From Desulfocapsa sp050291935 (GTDB taxonomy: Bacteria; Desulfobacterota; Desulfobulbia; Desulfobulbales; Desulfocapsaceae): a stretch of 64,000 bases of DNA. The stretch's first letter is position 1. Every line of letters starts with the position of its first letter. The notes under the pieces are model-generated. The model saw nothing but the letters and a program-made list of their open reading frames with translations, was not told the DNA's origin and did no database searches. Shown here piece after piece: positions 45,072 through 53,521 of this stretch. The stretch covers positions 21,661 to 85,660 of the forward strand of contig JBNKKR010000012.1 of the NCBI GenBank assembly GCA_050291935.1, given 5' to 3'. The translations under genes were made by a program, and so were the position numbers.

Positions 45072-46550
45072 TCACAACTCAATTGTTTCAAGTAGAGAGT
45101 CAATTTTTGTCAGCTGACCGTTTTTCTTAAAATCTTCAATTAGAGAATTAACATGTGTTTTTTGAGTATTTGAGAATGTTTCACCGCATATATTTGACAT
45201 ATAAAAGGCTAATCCATTGATAAATTTATTTTTTGTATCATTATTGGTATTGCTAATTAAGTAGTAGTTCTGATCATTTTCGTTATGGTCATCCAGATCG
45301 CTCAAATCTATCAGCCCTGCCTGTCTGGCCATCTCAGTTATCTCAGTATTGGGAAAATATTTTAGAGAAAAGGTGTTAAGCGAAAACGGCTGGGGGAGTT
45401 CCAGCATAAGCTGAATGCTCTCCATTGATTGATCAAATGATTCAAAAGGGTTGTCAAATATAAAATCGTAACGAACACTTACGTTATATTTATGAAATAT
45501 TTTGGCTTGTTGTAAAACCAACTCATTGGAATAGTGCCTCTTAAAAATTTCCTTGCGAATTTTTTCAGATCCAGATTGTACTCCAATCCACACGCCTTTC
45601 ATGCCGGCATCGGCAAGAATTTCTGCTTTTTCTTCGGAGCAAGTACCTGGAAAGAAAAAACAAAAAAATGGGAGTCCTATCTCTTTTTTGTACCATTCAA
45701 AAAAATTTGTAATCCAGGAAAGAGGAGGGGTAAACACTTCATCGTAAAAATTAATTGATTGCACATTTTGTAATCTGTTTTTCACGTAAAAAAGCTCTTT
45801 TTGAACATGTTCTATACTCCTGTACCGTATTTTAGACCAAGAACCAGGATACACGTTCTGGGCCATATAGGAGTTTGAACAATATGTACATCGGTAAGGA
45901 CAACCTCTTCCAATAAAAGTACCGTAGCGACTGTTAAAAAAATAGGGTTCTTTTTGTTCCAGCCTGTCATTTTCAATAACAAAACTATATTTGTTTTCGT
46001 AGAGCGGAATGGGAAACTGTGACAAATCCATGGTCAAAGGTCGAACTGGATTTTTCTGTGGTTTCTCTTTTGCATTAACCCAAATATTTTCTATCAAAAG
46101 TGGATCTTCCAAATTTTCCAGTTTTTCGATGAGCTCAACAAGGGGCCACTCACCTTCACCAATGCAAAGATAGTCTGTATAGCAAATTGTATCTTCCGGA
46201 TTAAGAGAAGCTTGCCATCCACCAACAACCACTGTTATCCTGTCAATCTTTCTAAGCTCTGCGAATATTTTTTTATACAGACTGAAATGTTGTGAAACCA
46301 GACTAAAAGCAACAACGTCATAACGTTCCCGGACGATATGTTTTATAAGTAAAGCTATTTCCTTTGCTGAAACAGTGTTAATCTCTGCTTTAAAGTTAGC
46401 CTTAATTTTTTCCTTTTGTGACTCTCCCTGATAAATGGGTGACTTGAAAAACATCATCTGGGCATCAATTTTTCTATGTATCAGATGTGCATGGATACTC
46501 CTCACGCCATAGGCTTCATCATTGTAAAAAGAAACTAGCAACACTTTCAT
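45072..46550 (-). CDS. B12-binding-type radical SAM protein (first)
   Basis: A 492-residue protein with an N-terminal cobalamin-binding-like Rossmann domain (MKVLLVSFYNDEAYGVRSIH; VVVGGWQASLNPEDTICYTD) and a radical SAM core with CPYRCTYC at about residues 215-222. ATG 46550 is preferred as it begins the domain and has GGAAG upstream; an in-frame ATG at 46565 also has AAAGGA. The canonical B12 DxHxxG motif was not seen. The role, perhaps methylation or rearrangement of a sugar, is inferred. Confidence 0.78.
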   Translation of the reverse strand: MKVLLVSFYNDEAYGVRSIHAHLIHRKIDAQMMFFKSPIYQGESQKEKIKANFKAEINTVSAKEIALLIKHIVRERYDVVAFSLVSQHFSLYKKIFAELRKIDRITVVVGGWQASLNPEDTICYTDYLCIGEGEWPLVELIEKLENLEDPLLIENIWVNAKEKPQKNPVRPLTMDLSQFPIPLYENKYSFVIENDRLEQKEPYFFNSRYGTFIGRGCPYRCTYCSNSYMAQNVYPGSWSKIRYRSIEHVQKELFYVKNRLQNVQSINFYDEVFTPPLSWITNFFEWYKKEIGLPFFCFFFPGTCSEEKAEILADAGMKGVWIGVQSGSEKIRKEIFKRHYSNELVLQQAKIFHKYNVSVRYDFIFDNPFESFDQSMESIQLMLELPQPFSLNTFSLKYFPNTEITEMARQAGLIDLSDLDDHNENDQNYYLISNTNNDTKNKFINGLAFYMSNICGETFSNTQKTHVNSLIEDFKKNGQLTKIDSLLETIEL

Positions 46551-46605
46551 AACATTTCTTCCCATATATCCTTTATTGCAACATCTTTACTATTCTCTGA
46601 GCCAA

Positions 46606-47925
46606 TCAAATTAATTCAAGGGTACCGTTTTCAATATGGGTTCTACATTCTAGAAAATCGGAATCACTCATATCGGAATAATTAAGTAAACTGTCATTCT
46701 TTGCTAGAAATTTAGTCGCATCATCCAAATCCAGTACATACTCCTGCAAATCGCTGTACACAGAAAATATTTGCCCTTTAACTTCTTCAAAAAGTTTTGT
46801 TCCGGGATAGGCAGTGGCTACAAACATATTTTTCTGGGATAATCCATGTTCGAGAATAAAGTTTGCAGTTCGTTTCAACGATTCACGAGTCTCACCTGGA
46901 TACCCCATAATCCATGTGCAGTTTGGTGTAATATCGTTGCGTTGACAAGCTCTTACCCCCAGGGACATCTGCTCTGGTGAATTTTTTTTATTCATCCGTT
47001 TAAGCACGTAGCTATCTGCTGATTCACCACCAAAACCAATATAGACACAACCCGCCTGCCGCATTTTCTTTGCAAGTGCATCATCAATTTCATTCAATCT
47101 GCCATGACATCCCCAATGGATATTAAACTTCTCCATTGCAGGGAGAAACAACTCAAGTCGTTTTTTATTACTAATAAAGTTATCATCCACAAAACCAATG
47201 AATGAAACGTCGTATTTTTCAATTACGTGTTCAACTTCTGACAAGATTTGTTCAACACCATACCCTCTATAGACGCTCCCGCCGGTGGCTTTTCTGTCGC
47301 AAAAATTGCAATTGTACGGACACCCCCTTGAACTAATAAGGTTGATCGAACGTTTATCTTTAAATGGTGTCCACGAAGCGTTCCCGGCTCCTTCTCCCCA
47401 AACCGGGTTATTTACGTACGTCTCCATGGCAAAAGCCTCCCAATCCACAGGAGGAAGATTGGCTAAGTCACGTACAATTTCAGGAACAAATATTTTCTTA
47501 CTTCCTTTTACCTCCTCCAAATTGGTGAGGATACGTGGAAGAATGGGCTCACCTTCCCCCTGCACGGTGGCGTCAAGTTCGGGTATCCAATCAAATATGA
47601 TGGAATCAAAATCACTGGCCAATCCACCACCACTGATTAAACACACATTCTGAAAACAGTGCCTAACAAGTTTTGCCACTTTTTTTTGCCAACGAAGAGT
47701 TGTTATCATCCCACTAAGGCAAATAAGATCAAAATCAATTGAATAAGAAAGCAGCATTTTTTTTACTTCATCTTCTCCCACCACCGGCCGGTAACAATTA
47801 AGATCCAGCACTTCACAGTGATGTCCCAGTGTTTTTATAAGGCTGCTTAATATTCCAACACCGGTCGGTACGACATTAGGTTTTGCGTTTACCCGTATTG
47901 GCATATTGATAAACAAAACGTTCAT
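46606..47925 (-). CDS. B12-binding-type radical SAM protein (second)
   Basis: A 439-residue protein with an N-terminal B12-binding-like domain (MNVLFINMPIRVNAKPNVVP; VCLISGGGLASDFDSIIFDW) and a radical SAM core with SRGCPYNCNFCDRKATGG (about residues 197-214), then GFVDDNFISNKKRLELFLPA. ATG 47925 is chosen because AGGTGGC precedes it and it overlaps the methyltransferase stop (ATGA). It resembles the preceding protein in architecture, although the two sequences differ strongly. Confidence 0.8.
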   Translation of the reverse strand: MNVLFINMPIRVNAKPNVVPTGVGILSSLIKTLGHHCEVLDLNCYRPVVGEDEVKKMLLSYSIDFDLICLSGMITTLRWQKKVAKLVRHCFQNVCLISGGGLASDFDSIIFDWIPELDATVQGEGEPILPRILTNLEEVKGSKKIFVPEIVRDLANLPPVDWEAFAMETYVNNPVWGEGAGNASWTPFKDKRSINLISSRGCPYNCNFCDRKATGGSVYRGYGVEQILSEVEHVIEKYDVSFIGFVDDNFISNKKRLELFLPAMEKFNIHWGCHGRLNEIDDALAKKMRQAGCVYIGFGGESADSYVLKRMNKKNSPEQMSLGVRACQRNDITPNCTWIMGYPGETRESLKRTANFILEHGLSQKNMFVATAYPGTKLFEEVKGQIFSVYSDLQEYVLDLDDATKFLAKNDSLLNYSDMSDSDFLECRTHIENGTLELI

Positions 47926-48524
47926 AATGCCACCTGAATACATTTAAAGAATGCCTGTGACTTGGTTTCTCCGTCGGTAAATGTTACCAGTTCTGCAAAA
48001 GTATCTTGCACCGTAAACCCCCCTTGGGCAAGAACTGCCAAAAATTCTTCTTTGGAATATTCATACTTATGATACACATTACTAGGATTTGGGTTTGACT
48101 TTTGGACCAGAGGCGTGGTGATAAGTAAAATGCCATCTCTATCTAACAATCCTCCTAAAAATTTAAGAAACGGTACTGCTTTGTCCCTGGTCATGTGCTC
48201 GATGGTTTCAATGGAGAAAATCACATTGAATACCCGGTTGTTAAGAAGATCTTTGTTATCAACAAATGTACAACTAACATTTCCATAATTGTTCAGTGCA
48301 TATATGATCGCTTCCTTATTAATATCATAACCAACCACCTGTTTTGTAAAACCCGACAGAAGTTGTGTTCCATATCCGCTTCCACAGGCACAATCCAGCC
48401 ATGTTTCATCTTCGCCAGTTTTCCCTAAGAGCTCTATTGCTTTTACATAGCGTTGAAAATGACGAAAATGAACTGCAAAATCATATTCAAATTTCTTTGG
48501 AAAAAAATTTTCGTTAGCAGTCAT
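47922..48524 (-). CDS. SAM-dependent methyltransferase (class I)
   Basis: A 200-residue class I methyltransferase with motif I WLDCACGSGYGTQLLSGF, then VVGYDINKEAIIYAL, FSIETIEHMTRDKAV and LLDRDGILLITTP. ATG 48524 is preferred because GAGGAG stands just upstream and the family start begins near there; an in-frame start at 48563 overlaps the NeuA-like gene more deeply. Overlaps on both sides (11 nt and 4 nt) place it in the operon. Substrate unknown; a sugar hydroxyl or amine is plausible. Confidence 0.82.
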   Translation of the reverse strand: MTANENFFPKKFEYDFAVHFRHFQRYVKAIELLGKTGEDETWLDCACGSGYGTQLLSGFTKQVVGYDINKEAIIYALNNYGNVSCTFVDNKDLLNNRVFNVIFSIETIEHMTRDKAVPFLKFLGGLLDRDGILLITTPLVQKSNPNPSNVYHKYEYSKEEFLAVLAQGGFTVQDTFAELVTFTDGETKSQAFFKCIQVAL

Positions 48525-49161
48525 CACTCTCCTCAAACGCGGCCATATCGACATCGCGATCAATATCGATTACCTTTCTTTTTAGCTTGTAAAAGATTGT
48601 ATCATTCGTAAGTAGCGAATCGTTCACCTGATCTACCTTTCTTGCCTTAAATATTGCTACAAACAATGACTGCCTGAAACATTTCGGATATTCCTGTCGT
48701 CTATAGAGAGAATGTTCGACAATGGGTTTTCCCTGGTAGCCTTCCTGTTCGTAGTAACAGAGGTATGGATGATCAGCAATATCAATGGCACAACTAAGGG
48801 TAGTAGCATTATTTTTTTTAAAAAAATCATATATTTTCTCTATATCACTCCACTTTCTTTGTGGATAGGTAAGATAGAGCAGAATAATATCATCATTCGG
48901 CGCAATGGACAGTTCTTGGATGACATTGAGCAACACATCCCGCATGGAAGATTGATCCTTTGCGATCTCGCTGCTTCTTTCTAAACATGTAAATCCAAAT
49001 TTCGCCGCAGCCTGTAAAATATGTTCATCATTGCTTGATACTACCACCTGTTTGCCAATATCTTCAGGAAGCGAAATTGCCGTGTAATTAAATAACTTTC
49101 TATTTTTAAATTTTATCCCTTTTGAATCCTTTCTTGCGGGAATTACAAACCAGGTTTTCAT
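48514..49161 (-). CDS. NeuA-like acylneuraminate/nonulosonate cytidylyltransferase
   Basis: A 215-residue nucleotidyltransferase with the CMP-sugar synthetase start FVIPARKDSKGIKFKNRKLF, SNDEHILQAAAKFGF, and a C-terminal acidic metal-binding part IDIDRDVDMAAFEE. It should activate an alpha-keto sugar acid with CTP. The usual LQPTSPLR-type segment is altered to LLYLTYPQRKWSD. It lies directly downstream of the NeuB-type gene, matching pathway order. Confidence 0.82.
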   Translation of the reverse strand: MKTWFVIPARKDSKGIKFKNRKLFNYTAISLPEDIGKQVVVSSNDEHILQAAAKFGFTCLERSSEIAKDQSSMRDVLLNVIQELSIAPNDDIILLYLTYPQRKWSDIEKIYDFFKKNNATTLSCAIDIADHPYLCYYEQEGYQGKPIVEHSLYRRQEYPKCFRQSLFVAIFKARKVDQVNDSLLTNDTIFYKLKRKVIDIDRDVDMAAFEESDDC

Positions 49162-49196
49162 AGCAGTCCTTACCCTTTTCCGACTATCAAATACTA

Positions 49197-51077
49197 TTAT
49201 AAGAAATCATACTGTTTTAAATAATGGAGCCCTTCCAAAAAGCCATTACCATTATTGAGATGGCCTCGCCAAATCTCAGGAGTCCATGTTCCCGAAAACG
49301 AAGAAAAAAGTGGAATAATTTTTTCAAGAGCTATACTTCCTTCTCCAAATTGAACTCCTTCCCCATCAAGTCCATATCCATCAGCCAGATGCAAATGACT
49401 GGTATAAGGTAAAATCGCTTTTATTTGATCACCTAAATCTAACTCTTTTGCGTTGCAGCAAAGCGCTGCATGGGAAAGATCAAAACAAATCTCTATCTGA
49501 TTTTTTTTGCAAAAATCAGCAATCTCCTTTAAATCCATAAAATAGTTTCCCTTCCACTGTCCGCCAAAATACCAGGGATAAGGAGGGAGATTTTCGAACA
49601 AAAGCTGAACAGCACTGCTACCCGGATAGTTGCGAATTTCTACAAGCGATTTGATAAGGGACTTTTCTAAAAGGCTTGCCTCAATCTTTCCCTGAAAGGT
49701 CATGGCGCCCGGGTGGGCAATAACTTTTGGAACTCCCGTGAAAAAGTTTGCCAATTGTGTTGCTATCTTTATTACATCGACCACCAATTGGACGGATTTT
49801 TTTCGAATCTCTTCATTTTGTGAACAGAGATCCATCAAATTTTCACCCATATATTCAGGTGCATGGACTATCAATCCACAGTCATATGTCTCACTTGGAG
49901 AAAAAGTGAAGCCCATATCCATTTCGGCCAGATGAAACTCAATAAATGTCGGCTTATACTTAAGCATCTCTTGATAGTCATTGTAACGAGCTATAAGGCC
50001 CCATTTCCCAGTGAAAATTGCGTTAAAATCAGGTTTTGAACTATCTGAGAGGTCACTTTCAAGAAAGAAATCCCCTTTTTTCATTGGGCGACTCGCTTTT
50101 CGTCCAAGCAATGTGTCCATTTGATCAGGAGCGAGCCCTTTTCCAGGTCCCTTTATCTGGATCATATCCCTTGTTATGACGCTCCCTTTTGCAATCGCGC
50201 AATTTGCTATTAAACTCTTGGCAAAAATTTCACGATTCATAACCTCACCACGAAGCATTATGCGATTTTTATTTCCAATAGCTTCGTCCGCAACCCTGAT
50301 ATCCCTCACCAGACGTTTTAACTCATGGGGCTCCAGGCTCACTTTATGATCCGGACCTTCATCTTTTTTATCTAAGGTAATATGCTTCTCAATGATATTT
50401 GCTCCCATGGAAGCGGCAACGAGTGGAATGGTGATACCTACTTCATGCCCTGAATAGCCTACAGGAACACCAAATTGCCGCAAATTTGTTATCATCTGTA
50501 AATTAACTTCCCGTGGCCATACAGGATAGACACTTTTACAGTGGAGCAGAGCAAATTTGCTGTTCAGTGACTTTAATAGCTCAACGGCGTTTTCTATTTC
50601 CTGCCATTTGGACATTCCGGTGGAGAGAATGAGAGGATCCTGAAATTTCCCCACATGCTGAAGCAACAGAGAATTTGTGAGATCCGCCGATGCTATTTTA
50701 TATGCAACGACATTCAATTCCTTCAGCAGATCAGCACTCACCCTATCAAACGGAGTGCACAAAAAGCTGATCCCCACAGTATCACAATACTTTTTCAAAC
50801 GTGCTATACTGGAATCTGAAAGCTCCACTTTTTTCAGCAGAGGAATCATATACTGAAAGTTTTGTTCGTAGCGTTCGGGATGATCTAAAAGCTCAGGTGG
50901 ATAAAGACTCGGTAAATGCCTTTTTTGAAACTTTACCGCATCTACTTTTGCATCAACTGCTACATCAATCAATTCTCTGGCAATATTCTCATCACCATTG
51001 TGATTGATACCAATTTCAGCGATAATATAGGTTGGATTTCCGTCGCCAATTGTTTTTCCTTCTATAGTTATTTCCAT
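49197..51077 (-). CDS. NeuB-type sugar acid synthase fused to a C-terminal TIM-barrel domain
   Basis: A 626-residue fusion. Residues about 1-280 are the NeuB barrel (YIIAEIGINHNGDENIAREL, VDAVKFQKR, YKIASADLTNSLLL, HCKSVYPV), which condenses phosphoenolpyruvate with an aldose. Residues about 295-355 are the SAF/antifreeze-like lid (CAIAKGSVITRDMIQIKGPG). Residues about 370-626 form a xylose-isomerase/AP-endonuclease-2-type barrel with candidate metal ligands in LIVHAPE, LLFENLPPY, ICFDLSHAALC, HLHLADG and TPEIW. Ordinary NeuB is about 340-350 residues. ATG 51077 follows GGAG and is preferred over an in-frame 51116. It is the most upstream gene of the island. Confidence 0.85.
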   Translation of the reverse strand: MEITIEGKTIGDGNPTYIIAEIGINHNGDENIARELIDVAVDAKVDAVKFQKRHLPSLYPPELLDHPERYEQNFQYMIPLLKKVELSDSSIARLKKYCDTVGISFLCTPFDRVSADLLKELNVVAYKIASADLTNSLLLQHVGKFQDPLILSTGMSKWQEIENAVELLKSLNSKFALLHCKSVYPVWPREVNLQMITNLRQFGVPVGYSGHEVGITIPLVAASMGANIIEKHITLDKKDEGPDHKVSLEPHELKRLVRDIRVADEAIGNKNRIMLRGEVMNREIFAKSLIANCAIAKGSVITRDMIQIKGPGKGLAPDQMDTLLGRKASRPMKKGDFFLESDLSDSSKPDFNAIFTGKWGLIARYNDYQEMLKYKPTFIEFHLAEMDMGFTFSPSETYDCGLIVHAPEYMGENLMDLCSQNEEIRKKSVQLVVDVIKIATQLANFFTGVPKVIAHPGAMTFQGKIEASLLEKSLIKSLVEIRNYPGSSAVQLLFENLPPYPWYFGGQWKGNYFMDLKEIADFCKKNQIEICFDLSHAALCCNAKELDLGDQIKAILPYTSHLHLADGYGLDGEGVQFGEGSIALEKIIPLFSSFSGTWTPEIWRGHLNNGNGFLEGLHYLKQYDFL

Positions 51078-51136
51078 TTTAACTCCAGAGGTCAAATGGT
51101 AATGCCACAAAGGCACAAGTGTTGTCTAACAATTAC

Positions 51137-51157
51137 GCTGCTCAACTCAGCTTTATA
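51137..51157 (+). repeat. 21-nt direct repeat, copy 1 (upstream of neuB-type gene)
   Basis: This copy is identical to 51218-51238 over 21 nt; the copies start 81 nt apart. It lies 60 nt upstream of the neuB-type start and contains the 7-mer AACTCAG. Confidence 0.8.
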
Positions 51158-51205
51158 CCACCAGGGCACTCTTTTCAGTACCACCTTGTGTGGTGTAAGT
51201 TTCGT

Positions 51206-51226
51206 TTGAGCAGGCAAGCTGCTCAA
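51206..51226 (-). terminator. Hairpin upstream of repeat copy 2, possible terminator of the regulator gene
   Basis: TTGAGCAG (51206-51213) and CTGCTCAA (51219-51226) form an 8-bp stem with a 5-nt loop just after the regulator gene on its strand, and partly inside repeat copy 2. No clear T-run follows, so it may only attenuate. Confidence 0.4.
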
Positions 51227-51238
51227 CTCAGCTTTATA
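51218..51238 (+). repeat. 21-nt direct repeat, copy 2 (at the regulator gene 3' end)
   Basis: Identical to 51137-51157. It includes the stop codon of the regulator gene (51234-51236), suggesting a small duplication or a pair of protein-binding sites in front of the island. Confidence 0.8.
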
Positions 51239-51854
51239 TCGAAGTCAATTGTACAATATGAATTTCTCTTTTTTGCATATGAGCAATGGATTTGTAAATT
51301 TCCTCCTGATGCGCATAAGAACAAATAATTATAGTATCAAACTGCATCCTTTCTAATATTTCAGGTGGTTGGATAACTATCGTATTTAGTTTGGTTCCCC
51401 ATTTAGAACGATCACTGTCTACAATAGCCACAACAGAAACATCAAGGATTGATTCGAGAACAAATTGTGCAGTATCCGCTCCACCAAAAAGCACCACATT
51501 TTGAGCTGGATGGTTCTTAAAGAACGCCACTAGTTTTCCAGCTAAAATCTTTCGTATTTTGGCAATGTGTTGCACAAGTTCAGCAGAACATCCGAGCATT
51601 GCGTTTATTAATATACGTTCACCCTTTTCACTGATTGTATAGAGGCGGTCTCTTTTGTTTTTTTCCCTTACTGTTACCACACCTTCATCACGCATTTTTT
51701 TAAGATAGGTGTTCACCATCGCAGCACTAAGATTTGCCTGCACTCCTATACTCTGTTGACTTAACTCTGGGTCCTTATATATGGCCAACATAATAGATAA
51801 TTCCCTTAACGCCTTAGTGGGTAAAAAATATTTTGATTCTATTAGATCCAGCAT
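51234..51854 (-). CDS. Winged-helix regulator with C-terminal Rossmann-like domain
   Basis: A 206-residue protein. The N-terminal 100 residues are a winged helix-turn-helix (LSQQSIGVQANLSAAMVNTY, then MRDEGVVTVREKNKRDRLYT). The C-terminal part (VVLFGGADTAQFVLESILDV, SVVAIVDSDRSKWGTKLN, MQFDTIIICSYAHQEEIYKS) resembles the small nucleotide-binding domain found in sugar-modifying proteins. This architecture suggests a regulator sensing a nucleotide sugar or related metabolite; that is inference. It lies just upstream of the glycosylation operon on the same strand, with two palindromes before its start. No clear ribosome-binding site was seen. Confidence 0.7.
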   Translation of the reverse strand: MLDLIESKYFLPTKALRELSIMLAIYKDPELSQQSIGVQANLSAAMVNTYLKKMRDEGVVTVREKNKRDRLYTISEKGERILINAMLGCSAELVQHIAKIRKILAGKLVAFFKNHPAQNVVLFGGADTAQFVLESILDVSVVAIVDSDRSKWGTKLNTIVIQPPEILERMQFDTIIICSYAHQEEIYKSIAHMQKREIHIVQLTSI

Positions 51855-51864
51855 AGCGACAAAG

Positions 51865-51877
51865 AACTCACTGAGTT
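51865..51877. promoter_or_regulatory. Palindrome next to the regulator start
   Basis: AACTCA, one base, TGAGTT: a perfect 13-nt palindrome 11 nt upstream of the regulator ATG. It could be an autoregulatory operator. Its AACTCAG half (minus strand) recurs in the direct repeats before neuB. Confidence 0.45.
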
Positions 51878-51891
51878 ATCAAGCACATCAA

Positions 51892-51906
51892 TCGTTCAAT
51901 GAACGA
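51892..51906. promoter_or_regulatory. Second palindrome in the divergent intergenic region
   Basis: TCGTTCA, one base, TGAACGA: a perfect 15-nt palindrome centred 28 nt from the first. It lies in the 257-nt gap between the regulator and the divergent PilZ gene, so it could act on either. The rest of the gap is AT-rich with no clear promoter. Confidence 0.45.
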
Positions 51907-52111
51907 ACAATTAAGGGGCACCAAGCACCACAAACTTTTTAAGGTAAGATCGGTATCGACAGTTTAGGTATAAAGCATTAGATATTTTTTTTAACAGCAA
52001 AAAGAGAGTAATTTTTTAGGGTCGCCTTTCTTGCCACTACTAAAAATAGATGCTAAAATTAATTCTCACAGATAATGATATTTTCACAAGTTTTACAAAT
52101 CGGAGAAACAT

Positions 52112-52801
52112 GTGCAAAAACAAAAGGATATAATACAATCATTAGCAGATGACACCCCTGTAAGAGTTTTTCTGCCACTTCGGGACAACGAGGAGAGTCG
52201 TCGCATAAGCTGCGTTTTGCATAAACTTGAGGCCCCACACTTTACTCTAATATTTTTAAAAGGTTTTCTTCCAGCAGACAAACTGGATCTTCAATCTTCG
52301 GTGATTGTCACTCTTGATCTGTCAGGTAAAGTTTTCTCTATGGAGGCAAAAATCCTGGAAGTTGTTAATGACCAAACATTAAAAATGGTTTCTCAGAAAA
52401 TTATAAACCATGAGCAATCAAGGGAATTTTTTAGGGTCGATTGCACCTTCCCCATACAACTAAAATCCATTGTCCCTGAAGCTTTTGAAGTTGCAAGTGA
52501 GCAATGGAAAATAACGGGAACTACCGTTGATTTAAGTGGTTCCGGTCTTCGGGCAAGCTTTACTTCCCCACCTCCGGAAAACACCCAGATAAGAATGGAG
52601 GTCGCACTTCCCACCGCAGTACCCACTATTGTGTCGGTTTTAGCCTCTCCCATGCGTATAACGCAGCTCTCTGATACCTTATGGGATGCTGCATATTTTT
52701 TTGATGAGGTCTCCGATGAAGATAGAGATACCATAATCGGTTGCTGCTTGACAGCCCAGCGCAGACTTCTTCGTCTCAAAGTACAGGTTAAAGATTACTA
52801 G
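52112..52801 (+). CDS. PilZ-domain c-di-GMP-binding protein (first)
   Basis: A 229-residue protein with a YcgR-like beta-rich N-terminal half and a C-terminal PilZ domain. Both c-di-GMP motifs are intact: RxxxR (Arg104-Arg108 in SREFFRVD) and DxSxxG (Asp140, Ser142, Gly145 in DLSGSG). The GTG start has GGAG 6 nt upstream. Proteins of this kind brake or reprogram flagella on binding c-di-GMP; here it precedes a second PilZ gene and flagellar-type genes. Confidence 0.82.
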   Translation: MQKQKDIIQSLADDTPVRVFLPLRDNEESRRISCVLHKLEAPHFTLIFLKGFLPADKLDLQSSVIVTLDLSGKVFSMEAKILEVVNDQTLKMVSQKIINHEQSREFFRVDCTFPIQLKSIVPEAFEVASEQWKITGTTVDLSGSGLRASFTSPPPENTQIRMEVALPTAVPTIVSVLASPMRITQLSDTLWDAAYFFDEVSDEDRDTIIGCCLTAQRRLLRLKVQVKDY

Positions 52802-52813
52802 GAAAACTATTCA

Positions 52814-53491
52814 GTGTCAGAAGCAATATGGAAAACAATCAGTAGGGTACCGGACAGTGTATCCGCTGAGATTGATATAACTACCGAAGCAGGCCAAATC
52901 ATACGGCTTAATAGTATTTACAAAGAATCCGATTCACCTGAATTCTTTCTGGTGTTCCCACCAAAAAGATTACCTGAAGAAATCGATAGGGACAAGCTCT
53001 GTCCTGTCTCCATTAAAAGCAATCAAAGTGCCATAACCTTGCTGGCCAAAATAGTATCGATTAAAGGAGACAGGACCCTTGAGCTTTTGGCTCAGGATAC
53101 TGTAAAGCCAGAAAGCCTTCGCGAATACTTCAGGGTAGACACCAAGGTAAATATCACCGCAAACTATACTCCCGATTCGATAGACGGCGAGAAACGGTCC
53201 TGGACCCTAAAAGGACAAACATTAGACATATCTGGAAGTGGAACTCTCACATTAATGGCCGGCCCTCCTCAGACATTTCATAAGATCGACCTTCAACTTG
53301 ATCTTGATAACGGTAAAAATATCGTCAACTGCACAGCCCATGTTGTACGAACAAAACGTCTACGACGGGATAAATACCAAGTAGCCTTTCACTTTGACAC
53401 CCTGAAACCAAATCATAGAGATGCAATTATTTCATTTTGCCTGCAGGAACAACGCAATCGATTACGTGATAAAATCCAGACCTTAGATTAA
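52814..53491 (+). CDS. PilZ-domain c-di-GMP-binding protein (second)
   Basis: A 225-residue paralogue-like neighbour of the first PilZ protein, with RxxxR (Arg103-Arg107, LREYFRVD) and DxSxxG (Asp138, Ser140, Gly143, DISGSG) intact. The two are similar in layout but clearly diverged, so this is an old duplication or a co-selected pair. The GTG start is preceded by AGGA overlapping the previous stop. Confidence 0.82.
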   Translation: MSEAIWKTISRVPDSVSAEIDITTEAGQIIRLNSIYKESDSPEFFLVFPPKRLPEEIDRDKLCPVSIKSNQSAITLLAKIVSIKGDRTLELLAQDTVKPESLREYFRVDTKVNITANYTPDSIDGEKRSWTLKGQTLDISGSGTLTLMAGPPQTFHKIDLQLDLDNGKNIVNCTAHVVRTKRLRRDKYQVAFHFDTLKPNHRDAIISFCLQEQRNRLRDKIQTLD

Positions 53492-53521
53492 GATTCACCT
53501 TCTATCAACCGAAAGAGTAGT

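Noticed and set aside
45055..45072. Imperfect 18-nt palindrome at the end of the first B12-type radical SAM gene
   Set aside because: Internal mismatches, short arms and no T-run; could be chance in an AT-rich gap.
52018..52035. Sigma-54-like GG...GC sequence before the first PilZ gene
   Set aside because: The spacing between GG and GC is 11 or 12, not the required 10.
52112..53491. Recent tandem duplication of the PilZ genes
   Set aside because: The two proteins share layout and motifs but differ along most of their length, so a recent duplication is not supported.
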